From NCBI GenBank assembly GCA_029834535.1, contig JAQMWT010000379.1, positions 372,001-436,000 of the forward strand: a DNA stretch of 64,000 nucleotides, written 5' to 3'. A model generated the notes under the pieces. That model was not told the origin of the DNA. It did not search any database and was given only the letters and a program-made list of their open reading frames with translations. This DNA comes from Chrysophaeum taylorii. Its lineage: Eukaryota; Sar; Pelagophyceae; Pelagomonadales; Pelagomonadaceae. Below, one piece after another: positions 35,053-44,949 of the stretch (positions are counted from its first letter, which is position 1; the number at the start of each line of letters is the position of its first letter). Made by a program: the position numbers and the translations under genes.

Positions 35053-35743
35053 ATGGTCTTCTTGTCTGTCGCGCTCCTGGCGTCGTGTAGCGCGTGGTTC
35101 GCGGCACGACACTCGGGCTTCCCGCGGGTGCTGCGCGTAACCGCGCAGCCGCGCGAAGAAGAGGAGGGGTTCATGGTCGCCATCGCGTCGGTCCGTAAGC
35201 CCCTAGGTCTTGTGTTGGAGGAGCGGGACGGCGGTGCGAATGGCGTGCGTGTGGCGCGCATCGATCCGAGGGGCAACGTCGTCAAAGAGCGTGCCGACAT
35301 TCTGATCGACGACGTTGTTTTGATGGTCGACGAGCAGCGGTGCGACGAGCTGACGTTCGACGACGCGATTTGAGCGGCGTTGCTCCCAACATGCCCCAGT
35401 AGTGTAATGTAATGTAATGTAATGATGATGATCGCAGGTCATGGATCTGATTGCGAATGCCCGAGGCGAGAGCGTCGAGCTGACGCTCGGCCGGGGCGTG
35501 TCGCGCGTGCGGATCGAGTGGCCGAACGGCGTCGGCACCGGCGCCGAGAGCGGCGCCTCGCTCCGGACCCTCGCTGCCGCGGCCATGGTCCCGGTGAAAT
35601 ACTCCTGCGACAGCGGGAGCTGTGGGACGTGCGAACACAAGATCAGCGACGATGCGGGAGAGGAGCGGTACGCGCGATTGTGTGTTGCGCGCGTTCCGCG
35701 GAGACTAGGCGAGACTATCTCGATTCTCCCGACCGACCGATAG
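35053..35743 (+). CDS. PDZ-2Fe-2S ferredoxin fusion, probably organellar, 2 exons
   Basis: Exon 1 35053-35364 and exon 2 35438-35743; 205 aa. The N-terminus (MVFLSVALLASCSAWFAA) is a signal peptide with an aromatic residue at the presumed cleavage site, suggesting a plastid route. Residues ~40-125 read as a PDZ domain: KPLGLVLEERDG, VRVARIDPRGN, ILIDDVVLMVDEQ. The last helix and strand (VMDLIANARGESVELTLGRG) come from exon 2, so the splice joins a single domain. A plant-type ferredoxin follows with Cys161, Cys166, Cys169 and Cys186 (CDSGSCGTC, then RLCV), the four ligands of a [2Fe-2S] cluster. No GT donor fits; the best frame-keeping donor is GC (GAC|GCGATT). The intron holds a (GTAAT)4 repeat. 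A role in tethered electron transfer is inference. Confidence 0.75.
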
Positions 35744-35839
35744 TCGTCGCCCCAGGTCGCAACGGCAAGTTCAATAAGTTGTTCGCAGTTGTTCTCTTTC
35801 GAATCACGAGACGGTGGTCGCAACGACGGCTTTTTAGGG

Positions 35840-37555
35840 ATGGGCGACGAGGAATGGACAGTGATAACGAGCGACGGTGGCGTGCGGAAGCGCGTGACGC
35901 TGGCCGGCGTCGCCGGGGCCCCCGTCGCGGCCAAGGGCCAGGAGCTGAGCGTGCACTACACCGGAATGCTCGCGTCAACGCCCGAGTCACCCTTCGACGA
36001 CTCGCGGTCGCGCGGGGCGCCGTTCAAGTTCGTGCTCGGGTCGGGAGACGTGATCCGGGGGTGGGACCTCGCGTTCGCGACGATGCAGGTGGGCGAGCGC
36101 GCGGTGATCGAGTGCACGGCCCCGTACGGGTACGGCGACGAGGGGCATCCTCCGAGGATTCCGCCCGACGCGGCGCTCGTCTTCGATGTCGAGCTCCTGG
36201 GGTGCGAGGAGAAGAAGAAGGAGCTCTACCAGATGTCGACGGAGGAAAAGATCGAGGCCGCGACGCGGGCAAAGGCCGAGGGCGTTTCGCTCTTTGGCGA
36301 GGCGGAGTGGGACGCGGCGAGCGCCGCGTTTGGCGAAGCCGCGAGACTCTGCGACCTCGCCGGCTTCGCGCGCAACAAGACCGAAGAAATTCCCGAGGCG
36401 CTGCGGGCGATCTACGCGTCCTCGCAGCTCAACGCGGCGCAGTGCGCGCTCAAGCTCAAGGACTGGCCGGCTGCCGCTGCCGCGGCTACTCGCTTCCTCA
36501 AGTTTGACGGGACGCGCAACGCCAAGGCGCTTTTCCGGCGTGGCGTCGCGCGGTCCCACATGGGCCTCATCGAGGAGGCGCGCGCCGACCTCCTTACGGC
36601 GGCCAAGCTCGAGCCGAAGAACAAGGCAGTCCGGGCCGAGTACGACCGCGTCAAGGCGCTCTCGCTCGAGCAAGCCAAGGTCCAGAAGGGCCTCTACAGC
36701 GCCGCCTTCGACAAGGTCGATTTGTTCCCTGACAAGCCGCGCAACGTCGGCGAACCCTCGACAACCGACAACCCCTACGTCTTTTTTGACTTCGCCGCAG
36801 TGCCGCGCAAACGACGACGGGACGACGACGAGGAAGAGGAGGAGAACTGCGCGGACGACGTCGGCGGGTCGGTGGTCGTTCGCGTCTTCGCCGACGCGTG
36901 CCCCAAGACAGCCCGCAACTTCATCGCCCTATGCACCGGCGAGCGCGGTGTCTCCAAGGTCAGTGGGAAGCCGCTCCACTACAAAAACTGCAAAGTCCAT
37001 CGCGTCGTCGACGACTTCTGTATCCAAACCGGGGACGTCGTCTGCGGCGACGGCACGAGTGGCGAGTCGATCTACGGCCTCAAGTTCAAGGACGAGCACT
37101 TCAAGATCAAGCACGACAAGCCGGGCGTCGTCTCGATGGCCAACCGCGGCCCGGACACAAACAACTCGCAGTTTTTCATCACGACCGCCGACGAGGCCTT
37201 TCACTGCGACGGCAAGTTCGTCGCCTTTGCCCAAGTTGTCGCTGGTCTTGACGTCGTCCTGCGCATATCCAAGCTCAAGACGCCAGAGGGCGACGACGAA
37301 GCCCCCCTCGACTATGACGTCGTCATCCGCAACTGCGGCGCGCTGGCCAGAGAAGAAGCCGAGCAGAGGATCCAAGCCGAACAACTACAACGACAACAAA
37401 AGCCCGAGGGCGATGAGGATATCCCCATGCCCGCCCAAGACGACGTTCTCCAGCCACCTCCACCTGCTGCTGAGGGAGCTGCTGTTCCCCCGCCGCCTCC
37501 ACCTGCTGCTGAGGGAGCGACGTCATCATCCCCCGCCGCCTCCACCTGCTGCTGA
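35840..37555 (+). CDS. Double immunophilin: FKBP-TPR-cyclophilin
   Basis: 571 aa, single exon, 96 bp after the ferredoxin gene on the same strand. The ATG at 35840 directly precedes the FKBP domain. Residues ~30-120 are FKBP (ELSVHYTGML, FKFVLGSGDVIRGWD, PYGYGDEG, LVFDVELL). Residues ~135-280 are three TPR units typical of Hsp90-binding immunophilins (YASSQLNAAQCALKLKDW, KALFRRGVARSHMG). Residues ~305-505 are cyclophilin (FIALCTGERG, YKNCKVHRVVDDFCIQTGD, MANRGPDTNNSQFFITT). The tryptophan that favours cyclosporin binding is replaced around FHCDGKF. Both halves are peptidyl-prolyl isomerases. The same domain order is known for the dual immunophilin FCBP of Toxoplasma. The C-terminal Pro/Ala tail (PPPPAAEG repeats) ends in a shifted frame caused by a 43-bp duplication. 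Confidence 0.92.
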   Translation: MGDEEWTVITSDGGVRKRVTLAGVAGAPVAAKGQELSVHYTGMLASTPESPFDDSRSRGAPFKFVLGSGDVIRGWDLAFATMQVGERAVIECTAPYGYGDEGHPPRIPPDAALVFDVELLGCEEKKKELYQMSTEEKIEAATRAKAEGVSLFGEAEWDAASAAFGEAARLCDLAGFARNKTEEIPEALRAIYASSQLNAAQCALKLKDWPAAAAAATRFLKFDGTRNAKALFRRGVARSHMGLIEEARADLLTAAKLEPKNKAVRAEYDRVKALSLEQAKVQKGLYSAAFDKVDLFPDKPRNVGEPSTTDNPYVFFDFAAVPRKRRRDDDEEEEENCADDVGGSVVVRVFADACPKTARNFIALCTGERGVSKVSGKPLHYKNCKVHRVVDDFCIQTGDVVCGDGTSGESIYGLKFKDEHFKIKHDKPGVVSMANRGPDTNNSQFFITTADEAFHCDGKFVAFAQVVAGLDVVLRISKLKTPEGDDEAPLDYDVVIRNCGALAREEAEQRIQAEQLQRQQKPEGDEDIPMPAQDDVLQPPPPAAEGAAVPPPPPPAAEGATSSSPAASTCC

Positions 37556-37568
37556 GGGAGCGACGTCA
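37477..37568. repeat. 43-bp tandem duplication at the immunophilin stop
   Basis: A 43-bp unit starting CCCCCGCCGCCTCCACCTGC and ending GACGTCATCAT occurs twice in a row. A related shorter copy lies upstream (from about 37450). Because 43 is not a multiple of three, the second unit is read in another frame and creates the present TGA at 37555. Without the duplication the protein would end after ATSS. Confidence 0.75.
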
Positions 37569-38070
37569 TCATAGGGTATCCCGGTCTCGTGCGACACGAC
37601 GAAGACGACGACGAAGACGACGATGAGAACGTCGGTCCTGTCTGGTCTGGCGTTCTCTCGTCTTGTCCATCTATATATCTATCCCGCCAGTCCGACGACG
37701 CACTCGAACGCACGGCATCAAACTGACGGCACGAAGAAAAAGAGGAAAAGAAATCAAATGATAAGAAGAGTGTGTTTGAGCAACGACGCGAGGGAAGCGC
37801 GGCGGGCGGCAGGCAGAGCTCCCCCACACGCTGTGCGCGTAACGGAAAGAAAAAACACGCCCGCGCGCGATCTTTGGGTCCCCGACGGTTTGTGGGGCCA
37901 CTTGAAGTAATCTTTTGTGATGAGCCGTTGTGGGACTAGTGGTGACGCAACTTCAATTTAATCCGGTATTTTACGCACACACCGCGCATCAACCAGTGAC
38001 ATAAGCCGAAACGCCCGTACCTGGGACGACGACGAAGTCACAACAACAACAAAACTCGCGAACAAGAAAA
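37569..38070. other. Intergenic gap before the plastid protein gene
   Basis: About 500 bp with a GAC/GAA simple repeat (about 37598-37627). There is no gene. Confidence 0.4.
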
Positions 38071-38781
38071 ATGTGGACCATCACGATCTCGTTCCTCGCG
38101 CTGGGTGTCCACGGCTACGTCACGATGCCGGCGTGGCGCACGCAGCCAGTCGCGACGCGCACCACGGTGTCGATGGGCTACGTTCCCGACGGCCTTACCA
38201 AGGCGCAGTACGACAAGCTACGTGCCGATGAGGCGGCCAAGCGCGCAAAGAAGGACTTCGGCGCGGGCGGCGCGCGCGGTTTCAAGTCGAGGTCGATGCA
38301 GTCTTTCATGCAGGCCCTCGAGAAGGGCGAGGCAACCCACCTCTTCCCTGTCAACCCCGACAAGGTGCGCAAGGGCGAGATCGCTCTCAAGGACGTTCCG
38401 TACATGCAACGAGGAGGCTCCTGGGACAACACCGACCTCACCACTCGGAACAAGGGCTGGATGAAGACCGGCTTTGGGATGACGGCTTTCAACGACGGCA
38501 AGGCCCAGATGAAGAAGAAGAACCGCTTCGACGACAAGTACAACAACCTCAAGCCGTCCATCTCTCTCTTCGGCACTGACTTTTCCCTCGACTGGACCGG
38601 CAATGGAGCCAAGCAGGACAATGGCGTCGCCGCACGCGCTAAGCGCAACGGCATCTCCGCCGACCAGCAGATGTGGCGCGACGCCGGCGCCATGAGCGTC
38701 GAGGAGGCGCGCAAGCGCCGCGGTGGTGCACCAAAAATCGCGAGTGGCGAACCGGAGAAAAAATTCTTCGGCCTGTTTTAA
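38071..38781 (+). CDS. Conserved stramenopile plastid protein of unknown function
   Basis: 236 aa, single exon. The N-terminus is a signal peptide (MWTITISFLALGVHGYV) followed by a Ser/Thr/Arg-rich stretch (TQPVATRTTVS), again a bipartite plastid presequence. The mature part is basic and hydrophilic. GARGFKSRSMQSFMQALEKG, KDVPYMQRGGSWDNTD and the closing EKKFFGLF are the kind of motifs I recall from uncharacterised plastid proteins of diatoms and other ochrophytes. No catalytic motif, cofactor site or membrane span is visible in the mature part. The function is unknown; the homology statement is from memory and should be checked by search. Confidence 0.75.
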   Translation: MWTITISFLALGVHGYVTMPAWRTQPVATRTTVSMGYVPDGLTKAQYDKLRADEAAKRAKKDFGAGGARGFKSRSMQSFMQALEKGEATHLFPVNPDKVRKGEIALKDVPYMQRGGSWDNTDLTTRNKGWMKTGFGMTAFNDGKAQMKKKNRFDDKYNNLKPSISLFGTDFSLDWTGNGAKQDNGVAARAKRNGISADQQMWRDAGAMSVEEARKRRGGAPKIASGEPEKKFFGLF

Positions 38782-39043
38782 GCTGCGCGGCGCTTATTAT
38801 TTTCGCCGCGCTTGTATTCTTCTTGCCTTGGAGCGCACGCTTTCGCGCTCTGCCACCACATTATTACCCTGCGGCCCCGGGTTCAACGATGCCTAAAAGA
38901 CAACAACACAACCCCTGCCGAAGAAGAGCGCCCTTCGCTGTACATGTGCGTCCTCCCGCTTGTGACCCTCCTTCCTTTTTCAGGATAATACCCTTATTTT
39001 TTTAGAGATCTGTGCTAGCTACCTAGTTCCGGTTAATAAATAA
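38782..39043. other. Gap before the tandem Helitrons
   Basis: Probable 3' UTR of the plastid protein gene and unique flank. There is no gene. Confidence 0.35.
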
Positions 39044-40074
39044 CAAGTGCAGGCCAGTAAGTTCACCTAGTCCCAATCTCTAACCCCAGCAAGTTCACCT
39101 GGTCCCAGTAAGTTTCATATAAGTTCACCTGGTCAGGAAGTTCACCTAGCTCACACCAACTCCTTTGAGCTCGTCGCTCTCGCCTCCGCCAATCTAAGCT
39201 GCTTTGATCCGCACGCGCCGCCAACCTTTTAGTTTACTCTAAAAACCCTTTACTCTAAAAACCCCAGTATGTTCACCTGGTCCCAGTTAGTTCACCTGGT
39301 CACTATATTCACCTAGTCCCAATCTCAAACCCCAGTAAGTTCACGTGGTCCCAGTAAGTTCACCTATAGTGCGCGTGTAGACGCCGGGAGGGGGCTTATC
39401 GGTATTGCGCAGCACGTGTGAGGTAGGGTGGAGTCGTCGACCCAGAAGAGGATATCCTCGGGGTTGCCGATCGACAGAGAGCCACGTAGAGCTGGACGTG
39501 GCAGAAGACGGGCTTCGCCAAGAGGACGCCGACCTCGCGGGGCGTCTGGCCCTGGCTCTTGTCGATCGTTTGGCGTCGGCGGGCCTTAAGGGATACAGGT
39601 TGGAGGAGCCTCGGTGACAACGACACGATCGATCATGTATCTGGTACCGTTGCAGTGGCCGTGCGACGGGTCGAGGTTGCGAAGACTTTAAGCTCGCGAT
39701 CAAAGTCAGCATGCCGTTGGTTGTCAGGGAGTTCAAAACTCGACTGTAAAGAGCGAGGCGTCGGCTTCCGACCCAACCTAGTCGGCCGAAAAGAACTCCG
39801 ACGCCTCGTCTCCGGGAAAAAAAGGCCGCGGTCATGCGCGCGTTGTCAGCATCGACAACATCGTTTCGACGGGGCGTGAGAATGGTGCGCCGAAAGAGCC
39901 GCCGCGGGTCGTGGAAATAGTCTGCGAGGGCGCTGTAGACGGCTTGGAGGATCACTGTCTGGTTCTCGCGCCTACCTGATCCTTACTCTCGCGCCTATCT
40001 GATCCTTACCCTAAATCGAGGGACAGACAAACAGACAAACAAACAGACAAACATCTGTCGATTAGTAGTTAGGA
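39044..40074 (-). mobile_element. Helitron copy 2, defective
   Basis: On the minus strand it runs from TCCTAACTACTAATCGAC (40074) to GGCCTGCACTTG (39044). The helicase remnant (39955-39341) reads LADYFHDPRRLFRRTILTPR, then [25 protein letters not shown] in another frame, and [15 protein letters not shown] with LYVALCR. These are PIF1-family C-terminal helicase motifs. A poly-T frameshift and a nonsense codon (GCCGACTAGG) break it, the latter also in copies 1 and 3. The minisatellite of AGTTCACCTGGTCCCAGTA units fills 39055-39370. It abuts copy 3 directly at 40074/40075. Confidence 0.78.
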
Positions 40075-41306
40075 CAAGTGCAGGCCAGTAAGTTCACCTA
40101 TCTCTAACCCCAGTAAGTTCACCTAATCCCGTTAAGTTCACCTAGTCCCAATCTCTAACCCCCGTAAATTCGGCGTAAGCCCAATCTCTAACCCCAGTAA
40201 GTTCGGCGTAAACCCACTCGTGCTCACACCCATTCCTTCGAGCTCGTCGCTCTCACCCCCGCCAATCTAAGCTGCTTTGATCCGCACACGCCGCTAAGCT
40301 TTGAGTTTACTCTAAAAGCCCCAGTAAGGTCACACTTGGTCTCGGTAAGTTCACCTGGTCACTAAGTTCACCTAGTCCCAATCTCCAACCCCAGTAAGTT
40401 CACCTGGTTCACCTGGTCCCAGAAAGTTAACCTATAGTGCGCGTGTAGACGCCGGGAGGGGGCTTATCGGTGTTGCGCAGCACGCGTGGAGTAGGGTGGA
40501 GTCGTCGACCAAGAAGAGCATATTCTCGGGGTTGCCGATCGACAGAGAGCCACGTAGAGCTGGACGTGACAGAAGACGGGCTTGGGCAAGAGGACGCCGA
40601 CCTCGCGGGGCGTCTGGCCCTGGCTCTTATTGATCGTTTGGCGTCGGCGGGCCTTAAGCGATACAGGTTGGAGGAGCCTCGGTGACACGACACGATCGAT
40701 CATGTATCTGGTACCGTTGCAGTGGCCGTGCGACGGGTCGAGGTTGCGAAGACCTTAAGCTCGCGCTCAAAGTCAGCATCCCGTTGGTTGTCAGGGAGTC
40801 GAAAACTCGACTGTAAAGAGCGAGGCGTCGGCTTCCGACCCAACCTAGTCTGCCGAAAAGAACTCCGACGCCTCGTCTCCGGGAAAAAAAGGCCGCGGTC
40901 ATGCGCGCGTTGTCAGCATCGACAACATCGTTTCGACGGGGCGTGAGAATGGCGCGCTGAAAGAGCCGCCGCGGGTCGTGGAAATAGTCTGCGAGGTCGC
41001 CGTAGACGGCTTGGAGGATCACTGTCTGGCTCTCGCGCCTACCTGATCCTTACTCTCGCGCCTACCTGATCCTTACCCTAAATCGAGGGACAGACCTCTC
41101 TTCGCCTGCCCCACGCCTCGGCGATGACCCCGACTAGGTCCCGCGTACTTATCTCCGCCCGTCAAGCACATCCTTCATACCCCACAAACCCACCCACATC
41201 CTTCATGCTCCCCACACACACCCCCCCCTCTTAGCAGTCGACATTTAAAGACAGACAAACAAGCAAACAAACAAACAAACAAACATCTGTCGATTAGTAG
41301 TTAGGA
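40075..41306 (-). mobile_element. Helitron copy 3, defective, with internal insertion
   Basis: Same ends and orientation as copy 2, head-to-tail with it and with no base between them. Helicase pieces at 41022-40427 include AVYGDLADYFHDPRRLFQRA, NDVVDADN and [15 protein letters not shown]. It shares the TAG-containing GACTAGG lesion with the other copies. About 155 bp at 41097-41250, absent from copies 1 and 2, carry a CTTTAAATGTCGACTGCTAA-like motif (on the minus strand) that also occurs in the tandem repeats at 62629-62754. Confidence 0.78.
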
Positions 41307-41613
41307 TATCTCGTGATGGAGTTCTTTCTTCTTCTTATATCGATCCCCCTTCGAAGCGCTCATAGTATAGTTTATAACGATATGCCGGCACGGGGGCGCA
41401 CCTCGACGACCAAAGTCGCCGCTCCGCTTGCGAACGTACCAACCACATTCCGCGCCTGCAATTCCGGGGGTTATGCTAGAGAGCCCGCACCCTCCACACG
41501 TATATACTCTATGGAAGCTGGGTCCGCTCCAATAACTCGCGAGTAAACCAGATAATTCGACATACGTTAGGATGACCTCTGGGAGACCAGCGGCGATACG
41601 AGAGTAAGGAGGT

Positions 41614-42158
41614 TTATGCGACGAGAACGCAGGCGCCGCCGGCGAGCTTGATCTTCTTCTCCGCCATCTTGGTGAAGAACTTAGCCTTGACCACCACCGG
41701 CAACTTGGGGAGACGGCCCTTACCGCAGACCTTAAAGTAGCCCTTCTTGGTGACGTCGATGACGGCCGCCTTGTTCTCCTCCTTAACCTCCTCGGCCTTC
41801 TCGAGGGTACCTTCCGGCATCATGGGCCACAGCATATCGAGATTGACGATCGGACAATACTTTCGGTTTTTGAGCATGTGATATTGTCGCATGCCGACCT
41901 TGCCAAAGTAACCCGGGTGATACTTGTCCATCAAGATGCGGTGATGGTGTTGCCCGCCCGCGTTCCCACGCCCACCAGGATGTTTGCGGTGCTTGCCGAT
42001 GCGACCGTGCCCGGCCGAAACGTGGCCGCGCTTCTTCCGGTTCTTCGACAACCGACTCAGAGGCTGCGCGTGTACACACGTCCTCAGGGTCCGCACGGAT
42101 ACGACACGAGTGGCGAACACGAACAATAACACAAACACGGACACAACGCGCGCACCAT
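41614..42158 (-). CDS. RPL27A: 60S ribosomal protein L27a (uL15), 2 exons
   Basis: Exon 1 is only the ATG (42158-42156). The intron 42155-42064 is GT-AG, and exon 2 is 42063-41614. The product is 150 aa, close to the usual 148. The N-terminal [20 protein letters not shown], then [32 protein letters not shown] and [20 protein letters not shown] are diagnostic. This rRNA-binding large-subunit protein sits near the peptidyl-transferase region and is universal. The alternative start far upstream in the unspliced frame gives a non-conserved extension. The ATG|GTGCGC donor is a common arrangement in ribosomal protein genes. Confidence 0.93.
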
Positions 42159-42408
42159 CTCTCACGTCGCCAAATAGCTTCGACTGGGGTAAGTTCTAGA
42201 GGTAGAAGGAGGGTTGGGGCTTTCTGGTACCGGTATACCCTGACCAGTTTTTGTGAGCCGGAAAAGTAAAAAACCGGGAAATGCCCGGCACGAAGGCTCT
42301 TATTGTCATTTTGGCTCTCGCGCTAGACTCTCGCGCTACAGTAGTTCGTCGTTCGCGACATGACGGCTCTACGCGCGCCGTCAGCTGGATCGCAAGGTGT
42401 ACTTCGGG

Positions 42409-44019
42409 TCAAAAAAAATCTTCGGGCGAGAGTCGGAGCGGGGCTTCGAATGTGCGCAAGCGCAATGCGGGGAAATCAAGGTGAGAGGTGAGGGGATGGA
42501 CGTCTAGGGGCTTCAGCGGGAGAGTCATGCGAGACACGGGGAAGGCGTCAGGGATGTTGAAGTCGCACGGTTGCGGTCTGAGGGCATCGAGGCGGTGGAG
42601 CCAGTTTGGGTCGACCTGCTTGGGCACGAGTCGCTTTCGTTGCGGAAGGTGAGCGTCGAGGGACTCGAGGGGGAGCTCCAAGGCGGGGGGGAGATGCTGA
42701 GCGGCTATGGCGCGGTCGAGCTTGTCACGAGTGTGATCGAAGTCGGTCGCGACGACGGCCGCGCGCGCGCACTCGAGGTCTGCCTTGAGATCGTCGCGGT
42801 CAGGTGCCGCCGCCGTCGCGTATGGCGACGCCGAGCCGACGCGCGAGGGCCGGACGAGGTCGGTCGTCGGCGGCTCTGGTCGCGCCGAGGCCATGGGGAC
42901 CACGAGCCGCGGCTCCTCTTCCTCCTCGTCTTTTCCAAAGGCTTCGTCGTCCGGCGCGTCTTCGTCGTCTTCGAGTTTTTCCGGGTACTCTTCTTCTTCG
43001 AGTTCCGGCGAAGGCTCGAGTTCTTCTTCTGGCGGCGGAATCGGGCCGTCGTCGCTTTCCTCTTGTTGAACGAGAGGCGCTTCTTGGGCGGATTTTTTCT
43101 CCTTACCGAGGAAATCGGCAACGGTGCCGTCGCGACAGACGGCGCGCGCGCCGTCGACAAAGTTCGCGACGGGCGCCGAGGCGGTCGACGACACGAAGCG
43201 CGTCGTGCCGTCGTCGTAGTCGAAAGCGTAGCGCCTCGTCGTCCCGGCAGCGTCGGCGGCAAAGAGCAGGTCGTCGACGAGGCAGACGTCGACGAGGGGA
43301 GCGGTCGTGTCGTCGTTGAGGCTCACAAGACGCGGGGCAGTAGTCCAGACGGCGAGACTTCCCTCGCGTCCGGCGATGACCAGGAAAGAGTCCGAGGCGC
43401 CGGAGACGGCGAGGAGCCTGCACGGCGAGCACAGTCCAATTCGAAGCTCGCGCGCGAGCTCGAGCGCGGTCTGGACGAGGACCCACACCTTGACCGACCC
43501 GACGGCGCCAGAGACGACGACGACGTGCTCGCTCGAGACGAGGTCGACGGCCGTTGTTTCGGTGTCGTGCGCGCGACGTCGGGCCGTCGCCGGCACCAGC
43601 ACGACGCCACCTCCCACGTCGCCGACGGCCACGCGCTCGAGTGCGCACCGCGACGCGCAGCTCGCGTTCTCGTCGAGAGCCGCGACGAGACGCAGCGGAA
43701 CGTCGTCGTTGTCGTCGTCGTCGTTGGGCAACGCCCCTCTCAGAAGATCGCGCTCCCGAGCCAGTACTACCTCGTTGTCCTCGGCGAGGCGCGCGTGCCA
43801 GGGCCCGCGCACGGCGACGCCTCGAAAGAGGACTCGAACCTTGATAAAGCCGCTGCCGATCCTCGTTCCCTCGCCAAGCTCGCCCACCCACAGCGCGCCG
43901 TCGGCATCGTGCACCAAGGCGCGATGAGACGCGCAGCAGGCCCCCTCGATCGGCTGCGCCGGCCCGTCCTCGCCGTTCGCAACCGCGCGCAGGACGAACC
44001 CCGTCGGTTCAGCACTCAT
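42409..44019 (-). CDS. Beta-propeller-like protein with acidic linker
   Basis: 536 aa, single exon from the ATG at 44019. Residues ~1-310 consist of repeated short beta-strand pairs with hydrophobic/Gly-Asp turns (VDLVSSEHVVVVSGAVGSVK, LAVSGASDSFLVIAGREGSL, LVDVCLVDDLLFAADAAGT). This pattern is like divergent WD40 blades, though only one or two approach WD consensus (VKVWV, LAVWT). Residues ~315-385 are strongly acidic and Pro/Glu-rich. The C-terminal 150 residues are mostly helical and then Pro/Leu-rich (DPNWLHRLDALRPQPCDFNI). No catalytic motif is visible. A scaffolding role is inference; I do not recognise an orthologue. It is divergent from the FAXC-like gene with 84 bp between ATGs. Confidence 0.75.
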   Translation of the reverse strand: MSAEPTGFVLRAVANGEDGPAQPIEGACCASHRALVHDADGALWVGELGEGTRIGSGFIKVRVLFRGVAVRGPWHARLAEDNEVVLARERDLLRGALPNDDDDNDDVPLRLVAALDENASCASRCALERVAVGDVGGGVVLVPATARRRAHDTETTAVDLVSSEHVVVVSGAVGSVKVWVLVQTALELARELRIGLCSPCRLLAVSGASDSFLVIAGREGSLAVWTTAPRLVSLNDDTTAPLVDVCLVDDLLFAADAAGTTRRYAFDYDDGTTRFVSSTASAPVANFVDGARAVCRDGTVADFLGKEKKSAQEAPLVQQEESDDGPIPPPEEELEPSPELEEEEYPEKLEDDEDAPDDEAFGKDEEEEEPRLVVPMASARPEPPTTDLVRPSRVGSASPYATAAAPDRDDLKADLECARAAVVATDFDHTRDKLDRAIAAQHLPPALELPLESLDAHLPQRKRLVPKQVDPNWLHRLDALRPQPCDFNIPDAFPVSRMTLPLKPLDVHPLTSHLDFPALRLRTFEAPLRLSPEDFF

Positions 44020-44103
44020 TCAAATCCAGAGGAAAGGCTAGCCCCGGCTCCAAGAAACTTGAACTTGCCTCAACATAGCATTTTTTTTTGGCCGGGAGGA
44101 AAG

Positions 44104-44949
44104 ATGCCTTCCATCCTGTCGCGATTGTTCGAGGGCAAGGCGGTCGTCGCACTCGTTCTCGCTCACGCGGTGGCGGGAGGAGTGGTCCTCGCCCTGAGAA
44201 AGAGGAAAAACAAGAAACGCGAGCTCCAGAAGCCCGGGGTGGTCTACCTCCACCAGTTTCCATCGGCGCGCTCTGTGCCGTCGCTCTCGTCTCCGTGCCT
44301 CAAACTCGAGACATATCTGCGCCTCGCAAACATCGAATACGAAGACGTCAGAGGCATGGAGATGTCCCCCCTGGGCAAGTGTCCCTGGATCGAGCTCGAC
44401 GACGTCGTCGTGCCCGACTCGGACACGGTGATTGACTACCTCGCGCACAAAATCCCCGACAAGGACCTCGACGCTCACCTCACCACCGCCGACGCCGCCA
44501 TGGCGCACCTCGTCAAGCGCACTCTTGAAGAACACGTCTACTGGGGCATCGTTTACAACCGATGGGTCGAGGATAAGGACAAAACGATCAGCACCGTCAT
44601 CGGCAAGGGCATCGTCCCGAGCTTCGTCGGCAAGATGATCGCCGCAGGCATCGAGAAAGCCCTCTACGGCCACGGTCTCGGTCGCCATCCTCGCACCGAG
44701 CTCTACCACCGTGTCGCCAAGGATCTCAAAGCCGCGTCGACTATTCTCGGCGATCGCCCCTTCTTTGGAGGAAACGCGCCCTGCGCCGCCGACGCCTCAG
44801 TCTTCGGCACCGTCGCCAACATTCTCTGGACCCCCTTTGCCTCGCCAATGCTTGACCTTCTAAAGTCCGATCTCCGCAACCTCGTCGCTCACGCCGAACG
44901 AATCAAGGCCCTCGCTTGGCCGGATTGGGACGATTGCCTCGCCAATTGA
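44104..44949 (+). CDS. FAXC/metaxin-like GST-fold protein, membrane-anchored
   Basis: 281 aa from the ATG at 44104. The N-terminus has a transmembrane segment (VVALVLAHAVAGGVVLAL) followed by a basic patch. The thioredoxin-like half starts VVYLHQFPSARSVPSLSSPC and has CLKLETYLRLANIEYED, then KCPWIELDD and VIDYL. The helical GST C-domain follows, with HVYWGIVYNRW, LGDRPFFGGNAPCAADASVF and LVAHAERIK. The order and motifs match failed-axon-connections/metaxin-type proteins (GST_N_4 and GST_C_6), which are usually not classical glutathione transferases. The molecular activity is unknown; metaxin relatives act at the outer mitochondrial membrane. Confidence 0.82.
   Translation: MPSILSRLFEGKAVVALVLAHAVAGGVVLALRKRKNKKRELQKPGVVYLHQFPSARSVPSLSSPCLKLETYLRLANIEYEDVRGMEMSPLGKCPWIELDDVVVPDSDTVIDYLAHKIPDKDLDAHLTTADAAMAHLVKRTLEEHVYWGIVYNRWVEDKDKTISTVIGKGIVPSFVGKMIAAGIEKALYGHGLGRHPRTELYHRVAKDLKAASTILGDRPFFGGNAPCAADASVFGTVANILWTPFASPMLDLLKSDLRNLVAHAERIKALAWPDWDDCLAN

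Noticed and set aside
42571-44100. Extension of the FAXC-like protein upstream of 44104
   Set aside because: The frame is open, but it lies antisense to the propeller-like gene, is low in complexity, and the membrane anchor begins right after the ATG at 44104.
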